Below, in pieces: positions 35,995-44,538 of a stretch of DNA of 64,000 nt. Below the pieces are notes generated by a model. It did not search any database, was not told where the DNA came from, and saw only the letters and a program-made list of their open reading frames with translations. The translations under genes were made by a program, and so were the position numbers. The number at the start of each line of letters is the position of its first letter. Within the stretch, counting starts at the first letter, position 1. Source of the DNA: Lentisphaeria bacterium (GTDB lineage Bacteria; Verrucomicrobiota; Lentisphaeria; Oligosphaerales; Oligosphaeraceae); NCBI GenBank assembly GCA_016288215.1, contig JAEEYQ010000003.1, forward strand, positions 1-64,000. Direction: 5' to 3'.

Positions 35995-37212
35995 GTGAAG
36001 AAAATGTTGTTGATAGTCGTTTCGGCGTTGGCCGCCATCGGCGTGTGTCAGGCACAGGAGACGCCCAAATATGTGAAGAACGCCGTCCACGGCGTCGTAT
36101 GCTCCCTGCCGGATGAGCCGTTCGGCTATTTTTCCTGGCCGAGCATCGCAAAGCAGTCTGACGGAACGATTTGCGTTGTCGCCTCCGGGCTGCGAGGTGG
36201 CCATGTCTGCCCATGGGGCCGCACCACCCTCTGCAAAAGCCGGGACAACGGCCAGACGTGGACCTATCCGCAGGTCGTCAACAACACGCCCATGGACGAC
36301 CGTGACCCGGGCATTGTCAGTCTGGGCGGCCAGCGGCTGGCGGTGACATGGTTCACCTCCAACTCCTATGCCCTGTTTGACCACATCATCCAATCACAGC
36401 GAAACGAAGACGGCACATGGAAAAACCATGAGATTGGCGCAGTTCTTGACGCATGGTCCGAAGAGATGATTCTGCGGGAGTCCGGCTCCTTCACCCGCGT
36501 CAGTCCCGACGGCGAGTATTGGGGCGAGCCCCACAAGGCCCCCGTGCACACCCCGCACGGCTTCATCGTCCTGCAGGACAACAGCTGGCTCTACTTTGGC
36601 AAAGCATGGGAATTCAAGGGAGAGGGAAAGGCCTACTACATTCGAACCGACACCCCCATCCGCGCCGCCCGCTCCACCGACGAAGGCCGCACATGGACGA
36701 TTTATAGCGATGTGCCCCTGCCAGAGGGCATGTACTACAGCATGTGCCATGAGCCCCATGTGGTACAACTGGCCAACGGTGACTTGTTGGGAGCCGTCCG
36801 TGTCCACAAGCCCTTCAACATCTACCTAACCCGTTCCACTGACGGCGGTAAGACATGGTCCACGCTGGAGGACATTGATTGCCCCGGCTCCCCGCCCCAT
36901 CTGCTGCGCCACTCCTCCGGCGCTCTTGTCTGCGTCTACGGCTGGCGGGAGACAGGCTTCGGCCAACGCTGCATGATCTCCTACGATGACGGCAAGACAT
37001 GGGACAAGAATCTCATCATCCGCGACGACGGCCCCCATGCCGACTTGGGCTATCCCGCCTCCGTGGAGCTGCCCGACGGCTCCATTCTGACCATCTACTA
37101 TCAGTACCCCTCCAATTCCCCCACACCCCTTTGGGTTGCCGTGGAATCAGAAAAACGGACCTCCAACAAGGCGTCCATCCTCTGGTCCCGCTGGTGGCTC
37201 CCAAATCATTGA
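35995..37212 (+). CDS. Secreted Asp-box propeller protein (sialidase-like), paralogue A
   Basis: 405 residues from GTG 35995 (AAGGA 6 nt upstream); the start aligns exactly with those of the paralogues at 47623 and 46381. The signal peptide LLIVVSALAAIGVCQA is cleaved near QAQE. Asp boxes include SRDNGQTWTYP, STDEGRTWT, STDGGKTWS and SYDDGKTWD. Where GH33 enzymes have F/Y-R-I-P, this has YFSWPSIA, so one catalytic arginine seems absent and strict sialidase activity is doubtful. The stop codon lies inside a 13-bp-arm palindrome. Confidence 0.75.
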   Translation: MKKMLLIVVSALAAIGVCQAQETPKYVKNAVHGVVCSLPDEPFGYFSWPSIAKQSDGTICVVASGLRGGHVCPWGRTTLCKSRDNGQTWTYPQVVNNTPMDDRDPGIVSLGGQRLAVTWFTSNSYALFDHIIQSQRNEDGTWKNHEIGAVLDAWSEEMILRESGSFTRVSPDGEYWGEPHKAPVHTPHGFIVLQDNSWLYFGKAWEFKGEGKAYYIRTDTPIRAARSTDEGRTWTIYSDVPLPEGMYYSMCHEPHVVQLANGDLLGAVRVHKPFNIYLTRSTDGGKTWSTLEDIDCPGSPPHLLRHSSGALVCVYGWRETGFGQRCMISYDDGKTWDKNLIIRDDGPHADLGYPASVELPDGSILTIYYQYPSNSPTPLWVAVESEKRTSNKASILWSRWWLPNH

Positions 37213-37227
37213 TGATCAATGATTTGG
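37201..37227. repeat. Perfect palindrome overlapping a stop codon
   Basis: Arms CCAAATCATTGAT and ATCAATGATTTGG (13 bp each) around a single G; the TGA stop of the propeller gene (37210-37212) lies within it. T-rich sequence follows, so it could terminate transcription. Related palindromes are at 39012, 46366, 48884 and 63133. Confidence 0.85.
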
Positions 37228-37231
37228 GCAA

Positions 37232-37376
37232 CTTTTATCTTTTCACCTTTCACTTTTCACTTTCACCTCACGTCTCTCGTCTCACGACCTTCGTTCCCGT
37301 CCCCCGTCTCCCGTCCCTCGTCCCATGAAAAGTGAAAAGGGAGACGAGAGACTGTAAATCTTCGATAAATCGTTAT
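37232..37376. repeat. Composite TTCAC/GAGACG repeat block
   Basis: TTTTCACC units, then alternating CGTCTC-family units in both orientations (GTCCCCCGTCTCCCGTCCC and GGGAGACGAGAGAC), ending in GTAAATCTTCGATAAATCGTTA. It fills most of the spacer between two secreted-protein genes. Confidence 0.8.
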
Positions 37377-37406
37377 TTTTCCATTATATAAAGAGGAATA
37401 AAAGAC

Positions 37407-39014
37407 ATGACATCCAAAACTCTTCTGTTGAGCATGACTCTTCTTCTCGCCGCCGGCGGCCTGACCGCGGCGCCGTACCGCGCCAAGCTCCTGCATTACG
37501 GATGGGATCACACAAATGCGTTTGAGCTGGCCGAACGCTATCGTCAGATGGAGGAGACCATGCCCTTCGACGGGGTGATGTTCCCGCTGACCAACGAAGG
37601 CATCTCAACCTTTTACATTTGGGATGCGAATCCATGGCCAGACAACGTGTTCGACAATGCCCTCGCCAGCCTGAAAACCTGCGAGTTCCGCCGCTTCACG
37701 GACAATTTCGTCATGACATGGATTTCCCCTGGCCCCGTTGACTGGCTCGACGACAATGCATGGCGCGTCATCGCCTCCAAATTTGGAATCGTCGCGCGGG
37801 TGGCGCGTCAGGCCGGCCTGAAAGGAATCTGCTTCGACTCCGAGCCCTACGCCAATTTTAGATGGAACTACCGAGAGGACTGCGGGCGGTCGTTTGAGGA
37901 CGTGAAGGTCATCGCCCGCAGCCGCGGACGGGCCATCATGACGGCCATCGCTGCGGAATATCCCGACATGACCTTCATGGCCTTCTGGCTCATCTCATTC
38001 GGACGGTGCCGCGCCGGCCAGAAGGACTGGGGCCTTTATGCGACATTCATTGATGGACTTTGGGACGCCGTTCCCCCCGAAATGACGGTCATCGACGCCT
38101 CGGAAAGCGGCTATGCCCTCGTCAATCAAACTGGGGCGCTCCGCACCTCCCTGAACATTCGCCACGACTATGCCAATTTCGTGTCGCCAGAGAACCGCGC
38201 AAAGTACCGCCGTCAGTGCAACGCGGGCTTCGGCATCTACTTGGATCCCTACGTCTATCCGGGCTGGATCAACCGTGATGGGACCCAGTTGGTCACGCTC
38301 TTCCACTATTTGAACAATCTGCTGTACTCCGCCGACCAGTATGTCTGGTTCTACAGCGAAAAGCATCGCATGTTCAGTCTCAATAACCCCAACAACACTT
38401 GGGAAGCCAAGCTGCCCGGACTGGACAAGACGCTGCGGATGGCCATGCATCCGGAGGATTTCCTTGAGGAGCTAGAGCGGAAAGGCGCGGAAGGCGCCGT
38501 CCCCAACCGCTGGCCGAATCCGACCTTCGAGATGAAGGAGGCCGGCAAAGACGACACCGCCGACACAAGTTTCACTCAAGTAGCCGCCCTGCCCCGCGGC
38601 TATTCAGCGTGGTTTCCAGGCAAGGAGGACCATTCTCTGGCTGCGGTCGTGGACGGTCGGCTGGAGCTGCAGAACGGCATCGTCGTGATCGTCTCCCTCC
38701 CCGTGAAAGGCGGCGGCGTCTACAGCATCACCGTGCCGTTCCATGGAGCCCCTGCAGCCAGACTACAGGGTCGCGTCGGCTTCCAAACCACTTCCGGAGC
38801 GTGGATTGAACAGGAGAACACCATGGTCGAATTGCAGGGGGAGACGGCGAACGACCGAAAGCTCCATCTGCTAATCGGCCCCGCTCCCGACAACGCCAAA
38901 ATGATCATTCTGGTGGACCGTGGAGGCGACAGCAAACTGGGCCCCGTCTCCTTCGACCATCCCACCGTCTTCTGCATGGATGACCTCATTCCCCAGACAA
39001 CTTCTTATAAGTAA
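37407..39014 (+). CDS. Secreted protein with probable TIM-barrel hydrolase domain
   Basis: 535 residues with a signal peptide (LLLSMTLLLAAGGLTAAP). The central part has alternating strand and helix segments with acidic residues at strand ends (GVMFPLTNEG, GICFDSEPYANF, EMTVIDASESGYALV, GIYLDPYVYPGW), as in GH-A barrels; FDSEP and DASES could carry catalytic carboxylates. The C-terminal 150 residues look like a beta-sandwich. I do not recognise the family. It lies 194 nt after propeller paralogue A and 39 nt before a GH-like gene, so the three may form one unit. Confidence 0.6.
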   Translation: MTSKTLLLSMTLLLAAGGLTAAPYRAKLLHYGWDHTNAFELAERYRQMEETMPFDGVMFPLTNEGISTFYIWDANPWPDNVFDNALASLKTCEFRRFTDNFVMTWISPGPVDWLDDNAWRVIASKFGIVARVARQAGLKGICFDSEPYANFRWNYREDCGRSFEDVKVIARSRGRAIMTAIAAEYPDMTFMAFWLISFGRCRAGQKDWGLYATFIDGLWDAVPPEMTVIDASESGYALVNQTGALRTSLNIRHDYANFVSPENRAKYRRQCNAGFGIYLDPYVYPGWINRDGTQLVTLFHYLNNLLYSADQYVWFYSEKHRMFSLNNPNNTWEAKLPGLDKTLRMAMHPEDFLEELERKGAEGAVPNRWPNPTFEMKEAGKDDTADTSFTQVAALPRGYSAWFPGKEDHSLAAVVDGRLELQNGIVVIVSLPVKGGGVYSITVPFHGAPAARLQGRVGFQTTSGAWIEQENTMVELQGETANDRKLHLLIGPAPDNAKMIILVDRGGDSKLGPVSFDHPTVFCMDDLIPQTTSYK

Positions 39015-39036
39015 TTAATAATCAATGAGTTACAAC
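39012..39036. repeat. Imperfect palindrome at gene end
   Basis: GTAATTAATA-ATCAATGAGTTAC begins at the stop codon of the preceding gene. The half AATCAATGAGTTA recurs at 40392-40404 inside the next coding sequence. Confidence 0.7.
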
Positions 39037-39053
39037 TTTTCTTCAGCAAAGAC

Positions 39054-42023
39054 ATGAAACCCCTTCTTCTCATGTGCCTGCTTTGCGACGCCATGCTCCT
39101 GTCCGCGCAGAATCTGCTGCCGCCGGTAAGCGACTCATGGGAAGTGGGCCGAAACGCCGACGGAATCTCCGCCTTCGGAATTGTGGAGCGGGACGGGCGG
39201 CCCGCCTTCCATGTGAAGGTGAAGGCCGACAACGCCTACACCTTTTATCGTTCCTACGGCGAATTTCAGCCAGGGGACTACACCTTGTCGGTGGAGGTGA
39301 CGGGAGAGTCCGCCAACGGGCTGGCCGCCGAGGTCTATTCCTTTGACAAGGACGGGAAGCCCCAATTGGTCATGCTGACCAAAACGCCCATCGGTGTCAT
39401 CGGCGAGCCCATGTGGCTCCACAAGACCTTCACTGTGCCTGATGACTCCGCCAAACTCCGTGTCAGCGTCGGTCTGTCAGGCAAGGGCGAGGGAATTTTC
39501 GCGCAGCCGATCTTGATGGCGGGACGCCAGCCCCTGCCGTCAGGCGCCTCCAAGGGCCCCGCACTCTCCGAGGCGCAGTCCAAATGGATTGCGGACTGGA
39601 TTTGGCTGAAGGACGACTCAGGCGTGCCCCGCGTGGACTTCAAAAAGACCATCGACCTCGCCGCCGAGCCCACGTCCGCCTTTGTGCAGCTGACCGCGGA
39701 CAACGCCTACGAGTTGTTCGTCAACGGCAAATCCATCGGCGGCGACGTGGACTGGCGGAGCGTGGAATTACATGACATCGCCGCGATTCTGCACAAAGGC
39801 AAGAACACGCTGGAGGTCCGCGTCACGAATTTTGACGAAGGGGGCGGCCTTCTCCTGCAGGGACTGGTGCTGGATGCAGCGGGCGGCCGCACGGAAATCC
39901 AGTCAGACGGCACATGGGAAATCGTTCTTCCAGACGGCCAGCCAGCGGCGCTCGCCGTGCTGGGCAAGGTGCCCATGGCGCCGTGGGGCGAGCTGTCGTT
40001 CCATCAGGTCATGCCGCCCACCGTGTGCACGCCGAAATTTGTGGAGGCCACGTCCAGAATCATGGCCGGAGAGGTGCTGCATTATGTCTTCATCGCTCCA
40101 GATATCCTGTTGAAGAAGAAGGTGTTAGAGCTAAAATTCCGCTTTTGGGACGCCACTGGCCGCGAGACGCCGCTCTCCGCGTTCAACGACTTTGTGCGAC
40201 TGGTGCCGGAAACCCGTAAAGCCTATGTGGAGCTGGCCACCTCCCCCTACGCCATGCCTGGCACCTATCGTGGGGAAATCCATGGGGCGGGTTTGGTCAT
40301 TCCCGTCGGCGAAGTGACGATTCTGCCCTCCGCCACGCCGCCGCCAACGGGCTTCAAATACCCCTTTCCGTCATTGTCTAACATATTTAAAATCAATGAG
40401 TTAGAAACATCTCTTTGCACTCATTCCCTCTATTCCTCCATTGAGGAAGAGCACTACCGCTCATGGGCGGAGACCGGCGGCCACATGTACGAGGTCAACC
40501 TGCCCGCCGCCCATTGGACAAGGCAGAATATGTTCGCCTCCACGGAATGCGAGGGGATGCTTCTGAAGATTCTGGAAAACGATCCCCATGCGGGCATCGT
40601 GCTGAAATTCCGCCTTGACACACCAAGCTGGTGGGTGGCCACCCATCCGGACGACGTGTTTGTCTCCAACAACGGCCGCCGCGTCCTGCAGTCCTTCTGC
40701 TCGGAGGCATGGCGACACGACGCTCTGGAGGCCATTTGCGCGACGGTACGGGAACTCACTGCACGGCCGGCGGGTCAGGCCATCATCGGCGTCCTGCTCA
40801 TGGGGTTCCGCGGCGGCGAATTCCAGCTTTGGGGAGAGGAAAGCGGCGAATACGACTGTTCTCCCGTCGCCCAGGAAGCTTTTTCTAAATACTTGCAGGA
40901 GAATATGTTAGAGAAAATTTCACTGCCGCATCCCGCGCTTCAGTTCCCCCTTGGCCCCGTTGATGAGGAAGGCGCCCATGTGCGGGATGTGTACTTCCGC
41001 TTCGTGGCCGAACGGCAAGCCGACAACCTGGCCTACTTCATCCGCGAGTTCCAACGACGCTTCGGCACACGCTACGCCATCGGCATGTACTTCGGCTACG
41101 GCCTTGAATATGCGGGCAGCAACACCCGCATGCTTTTAGCGGGCCATCTGGGCCTTGAGCGGCTCCTCGCCAACGCGCCCCCCGACTTTCTCTCATGCCC
41201 CCTCTCCTACTCCCTCCGCCCCTTCAAAAAGAGCCACGCGTTCATGTTCCCCGTGGACTCCGCACGGCTCCACGGCACGATTCCCATCGGCGAAAACGAT
41301 GTCCGCAACTGTCTCGCACCGCAGTCGGAGGACAGCTCCAGCCCCACCATCTTCTCATTGGCCGACACCATCGCCGACAATCGCCGCATCCGCCTCTTCG
41401 AGGCCGCCCACGGCGCCATCGTGCGCTATCTGGCTCTCCATCCCACGGTCGACTGGTATTTCGACCATGCCATCGTCCGCTCCATCCGGCAGGATAACGA
41501 ATTCGTTAAACCCTTGATGGCAAATCGGATAGGCGATGACTCACAAGTGGTCATGGCGGCGAATTATCTGGAATGGACCAAGGGGTGGCGGCTTCCCGAA
41601 ACCCTCTTCCGCACCTTTGCGGGCAATGCCCGCGACACGCTCATGCGCACGGGACGGGCCGTGTCCTTCTTGACCTTTGACGATTTTCTCACCAGCTCCC
41701 AATATTATGTGGCGGCTGTGCGCAAGTGGAAACACGCTCTGATTCCCCTTCCCGGCCTCCTGACTGACAGCCAAAAGGCGGCTTTGGAGGCGGCCTACGG
41801 CCCCCTTCCGCCCATCAATTCGGATGACGGCGCCCTGCTCCTGAAGGACGGCAACTGGTCCGTGCTGAACGCCGCCGCCACGGCGGAGGACATCTGGAGG
41901 GCCTTCGCCACTCCCGAGGCCCTCGCTGCCGGCTACGACACCATTTGGTACATCGGCGGCAATTTCACCTACAGCTGGAACGGCAAGACCCTCAAGCTTC
42001 ACGCCGCCCCCACGAAGAAATGA
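39054..42023 (+). CDS. Large secreted GH42-like protein with rhamnosidase-type N-terminal domain
   Basis: 989 residues with a signal peptide (LLLMCLLCDAMLLSA). After an initial beta-sandwich (residues 20-170), a segment near 180-300 resembles the alpha-L-rhamnosidase N-terminal domain (ADWIWLKDDSG, FVQLTADNAYELFVNGKSIG). A TIM barrel follows with SWWVATHPDD and GEFQLWGEESGEYD, matching the position of FEWMHYG in 32465-35536. Residues about 443-462 are encoded by an AT-rich patch containing a copy of the intergenic palindrome half. The hydrolase function is inferred and the substrate unknown. Confidence 0.65.
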   Translation: MKPLLLMCLLCDAMLLSAQNLLPPVSDSWEVGRNADGISAFGIVERDGRPAFHVKVKADNAYTFYRSYGEFQPGDYTLSVEVTGESANGLAAEVYSFDKDGKPQLVMLTKTPIGVIGEPMWLHKTFTVPDDSAKLRVSVGLSGKGEGIFAQPILMAGRQPLPSGASKGPALSEAQSKWIADWIWLKDDSGVPRVDFKKTIDLAAEPTSAFVQLTADNAYELFVNGKSIGGDVDWRSVELHDIAAILHKGKNTLEVRVTNFDEGGGLLLQGLVLDAAGGRTEIQSDGTWEIVLPDGQPAALAVLGKVPMAPWGELSFHQVMPPTVCTPKFVEATSRIMAGEVLHYVFIAPDILLKKKVLELKFRFWDATGRETPLSAFNDFVRLVPETRKAYVELATSPYAMPGTYRGEIHGAGLVIPVGEVTILPSATPPPTGFKYPFPSLSNIFKINELETSLCTHSLYSSIEEEHYRSWAETGGHMYEVNLPAAHWTRQNMFASTECEGMLLKILENDPHAGIVLKFRLDTPSWWVATHPDDVFVSNNGRRVLQSFCSEAWRHDALEAICATVRELTARPAGQAIIGVLLMGFRGGEFQLWGEESGEYDCSPVAQEAFSKYLQENMLEKISLPHPALQFPLGPVDEEGAHVRDVYFRFVAERQADNLAYFIREFQRRFGTRYAIGMYFGYGLEYAGSNTRMLLAGHLGLERLLANAPPDFLSCPLSYSLRPFKKSHAFMFPVDSARLHGTIPIGENDVRNCLAPQSEDSSSPTIFSLADTIADNRRIRLFEAAHGAIVRYLALHPTVDWYFDHAIVRSIRQDNEFVKPLMANRIGDDSQVVMAANYLEWTKGWRLPETLFRTFAGNARDTLMRTGRAVSFLTFDDFLTSSQYYVAAVRKWKHALIPLPGLLTDSQKAALEAAYGPLPPINSDDGALLLKDGNWSVLNAAATAEDIWRAFATPEALAAGYDTIWYIGGNFTYSWNGKTLKLHAAPTKK

Positions 42024-42055
42024 CGATAAACCGCTCCGGTTCACAGGGATGCATC

Positions 42056-44188
42056 ATGACCACAACTGAACTGCTTAAAAAAGAAGTGGATGCGGCGCCA
42101 TCGGGAAGATGGAGTCCGGACGTCTACAAGGCGATGGCCTATCGGGAGCCGCAGGAGGCGACAGTTCCGGAGCAGCGGGCCCGTGCCTGCCACGCCTTGT
42201 TCTCCCAATCCAAACCGTTCATCTACAAGAACGACTGGATTGCGGGCAGCATGCGCTCCCTTTGTCTGGACATCGCTCCGGAGGCCGCCGAAGCCAGCTT
42301 CCGCCTCGTCCGCCAGATTGGAGAGCGCAGCTTCTCCACCAACTTCGACCATTTCGCCGCCGACTATTGGATGATCACGGAAAAGGGAATTCCAGGCATC
42401 CTGCAGGATTTGGCAGCGTCCCGTCAACGGCATCCAGGGGATGTTGAACGCATTAAAACCCTGAGCAACATGACGTTAGCCATGGAGGGGCTGCTGGCGA
42501 TGATTCGCAACTATCGCCAAAAGGCGGAGGCCCTTGTGGGGCAGGACGGCTACGCCCCGGAGAAGCTCGGCTTCATCGCGGACAATCTACGACAGTTGGA
42601 AGTCGGTGCGCCGACGACTTTTGCGCAAGCGCTTCAGCTGGTTTGGCTCTGCCACATGGGATTTGTCTACGAGGGGCGCTACGCTCAGGCCTTAGGCCGA
42701 ATAGACCAATACCTTTATCCATTCTACAAGAAGGACTTAGAGAAAGGCATTCTGACGGACGAACGGGCCGTGGAGCTACTGGAGAACGTGTTCATCAAAA
42801 TCTGCGAACGGCGAACCTTCACAGGCAACGACGATGTGGTCAACATCTGCATCGGCGGACGGAACCTTCAGGGGGAAAGCGAGGTGAACGGACTGTCTTT
42901 CTGTGTGCTGTGGGCGGTTCGCAACTGCAATGTCCCTGGTCCAAACCTCTCTGCCAGAATCGCTTCGGTGACACCAGACGCCTTTGTGGACGAATGTCTC
43001 AAGGTCATCGGAACCGGCTTGGGCTATCCCGCGCTGATGAACGACGAGACGAACATCCGCGCCTTGAGCCAATTCCCCTACGACCCAAAGGATGTGGCCA
43101 ACTATTGCATGGTGGGCTGCATCGAAAACTTCCTCCCCGGCAAGCAGCCGCCCTGGAGCGACGGTCGCTTCGACACGCCGCGCTTTCTGGAGTACGTGTT
43201 CAACCATGGCAAGGGCATCTTCTGTCCCACCAACGGGTTAGACACAGGAGACGTGGACGAGATCCATTCCATGGCGGACTTCATGTCTCGGCTGGAACGC
43301 CAGCTGGCGGAGGGCGTGAGACAATATGTGGAGGCGCAGCAGGCCCGCTCCCGTCTGGAGCGGCCGGAGGATTTCACGTCCCCCTATCTGTCCTGCTTCA
43401 GCCCGGAATGCATCTCCCGCGGGCAGGATATCAACTTGGGAGGCGCCAAATACCCTTCCGTCCACGGCGCCGCCCTCATGGGCATCGGCACGTTGGCGGA
43501 CTCCCTGGCCGCCGTGGAGCAGACGGTGTTTGTTGACAAGACCATTTCTCTGAAGGAGTTACAGGAAGCACTCCAATGCAATTTCGAGGGCAGGGAGGCA
43601 CTGCGCCACACGCTACTCGCCGCCCCAAAATACGGCAATAACAATGCGTTCGTGGACAAATACGCGGTGTGGTTCATGGAGTTTCTCCATGGTGAATTCA
43701 GCAAATACCGCACGGCGGACGGAGGCTGGTACTACACGCTGGTGGCGGCGAACGTAAGCAACATCTCCGCCGGAAGGGAAATCGGCGCCACGCCGGATGG
43801 CCGGATGGCGGGAGAGCCCCTTTCGGACGCCTCGTCCCCCACCTATGGACGGGATGTCTCCGGCTCCACGTCCACCTTGCTGAGCTGCGCGAAGCCGGAC
43901 TACACAAAGGCCGCCGGCGGCACGGTGCTGAACCAGAAGTTCTATCCCTCCATGTTCAAGGACGGCAATCGGGACAAGCTGCTGGCATTGATTCGCGGCT
44001 TCTTCCAGCTCGGCGGACAGGAGATTCAAATCAACGCCACCTCGACAGAGGTGCTTAAGGACGCCATGCGGCATCCGGAGAACTATCCGAACCTGGTTGT
44101 CCGCGTGTCCGGCTTCTCCGCATGGTATGTGACGTTGGACAAGGCCATTCAGAAGGACATCTTGAGCCGCACGCAACAACAAGCCTAA
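42056..44188 (+). CDS. Glycyl radical enzyme, non-PFL type
   Basis: 710 residues from ATG 42056 (AGGGA upstream); ATG 42020, overlapping the previous stop as ATGA, is an alternative. The catalytic loop is YCMVGCIENF with C355 and E357, the G-C-x-E pattern of dehydratase and C-S/C-N lyase glycyl radical enzymes rather than the Cys-Cys of pyruvate formate-lyase. The radical loop RVSGFSAWYV near the C-terminus places the radical Gly at 686. It needs a radical SAM activase, which is not in this window. It is oxygen sensitive and implies anaerobic metabolism. The neighbours suggest a sugar- or mucin-derived substrate, but diol, hydroxyproline and sulfonate substrates all remain possible. Confidence 0.85.
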   Translation: MTTTELLKKEVDAAPSGRWSPDVYKAMAYREPQEATVPEQRARACHALFSQSKPFIYKNDWIAGSMRSLCLDIAPEAAEASFRLVRQIGERSFSTNFDHFAADYWMITEKGIPGILQDLAASRQRHPGDVERIKTLSNMTLAMEGLLAMIRNYRQKAEALVGQDGYAPEKLGFIADNLRQLEVGAPTTFAQALQLVWLCHMGFVYEGRYAQALGRIDQYLYPFYKKDLEKGILTDERAVELLENVFIKICERRTFTGNDDVVNICIGGRNLQGESEVNGLSFCVLWAVRNCNVPGPNLSARIASVTPDAFVDECLKVIGTGLGYPALMNDETNIRALSQFPYDPKDVANYCMVGCIENFLPGKQPPWSDGRFDTPRFLEYVFNHGKGIFCPTNGLDTGDVDEIHSMADFMSRLERQLAEGVRQYVEAQQARSRLERPEDFTSPYLSCFSPECISRGQDINLGGAKYPSVHGAALMGIGTLADSLAAVEQTVFVDKTISLKELQEALQCNFEGREALRHTLLAAPKYGNNNAFVDKYAVWFMEFLHGEFSKYRTADGGWYYTLVAANVSNISAGREIGATPDGRMAGEPLSDASSPTYGRDVSGSTSTLLSCAKPDYTKAAGGTVLNQKFYPSMFKDGNRDKLLALIRGFFQLGGQEIQINATSTEVLKDAMRHPENYPNLVVRVSGFSAWYVTLDKAIQKDILSRTQQQA

Positions 44189-44193
44189 TCAAT

Positions 44194-44231
44194 TGGAAAT
44201 TAGGAATTAGGAATTAGGAATTAGAAATTTT
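44194..44231. repeat. AATTAGGAATTAG tandem array
   Basis: Four to five units directly after the glycyl radical enzyme stop codon, of the same family as 29879-29941. Confidence 0.85.
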
Positions 44232-44330
44232 ACTGTGACTTCAGCGGGAGCGCGATTCTCACACTGAAAGAAAATGAAATAATGTGCAATTTTACCGTAA
44301 TCGCCGGAAACGGCCAATTTCGGCCCTTTT

Positions 44331-44382
44331 GCAAGGGGAGGTATTAATATACAGGGTTGCACCTAAAATGCAGGGAAGGGCA
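44331..44382 (+). repeat. Diverged dispersed intergenic element, copy 2
   Basis: GGAGGTATTAATATACAGG through GGGAAGGGCA matches 641-692. Similarity appears to continue weakly to about 44520. No gene is seen in 44189-44538. Confidence 0.6.
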
Positions 44383-44538
44383 TCGTGGGGCCGCGTAACG
44401 GGCATTCGCCCCAAAATCAAGGGTCATTTTTCTCTCTTTCGGACGCGATTTTCGCGGTTTTTGCCACTTTTTTCAGCAAGAGAACGGCATTCACTATTTG
44501 CAATTCATTTTATGCATTTCATTTCATAAAACGATGCC

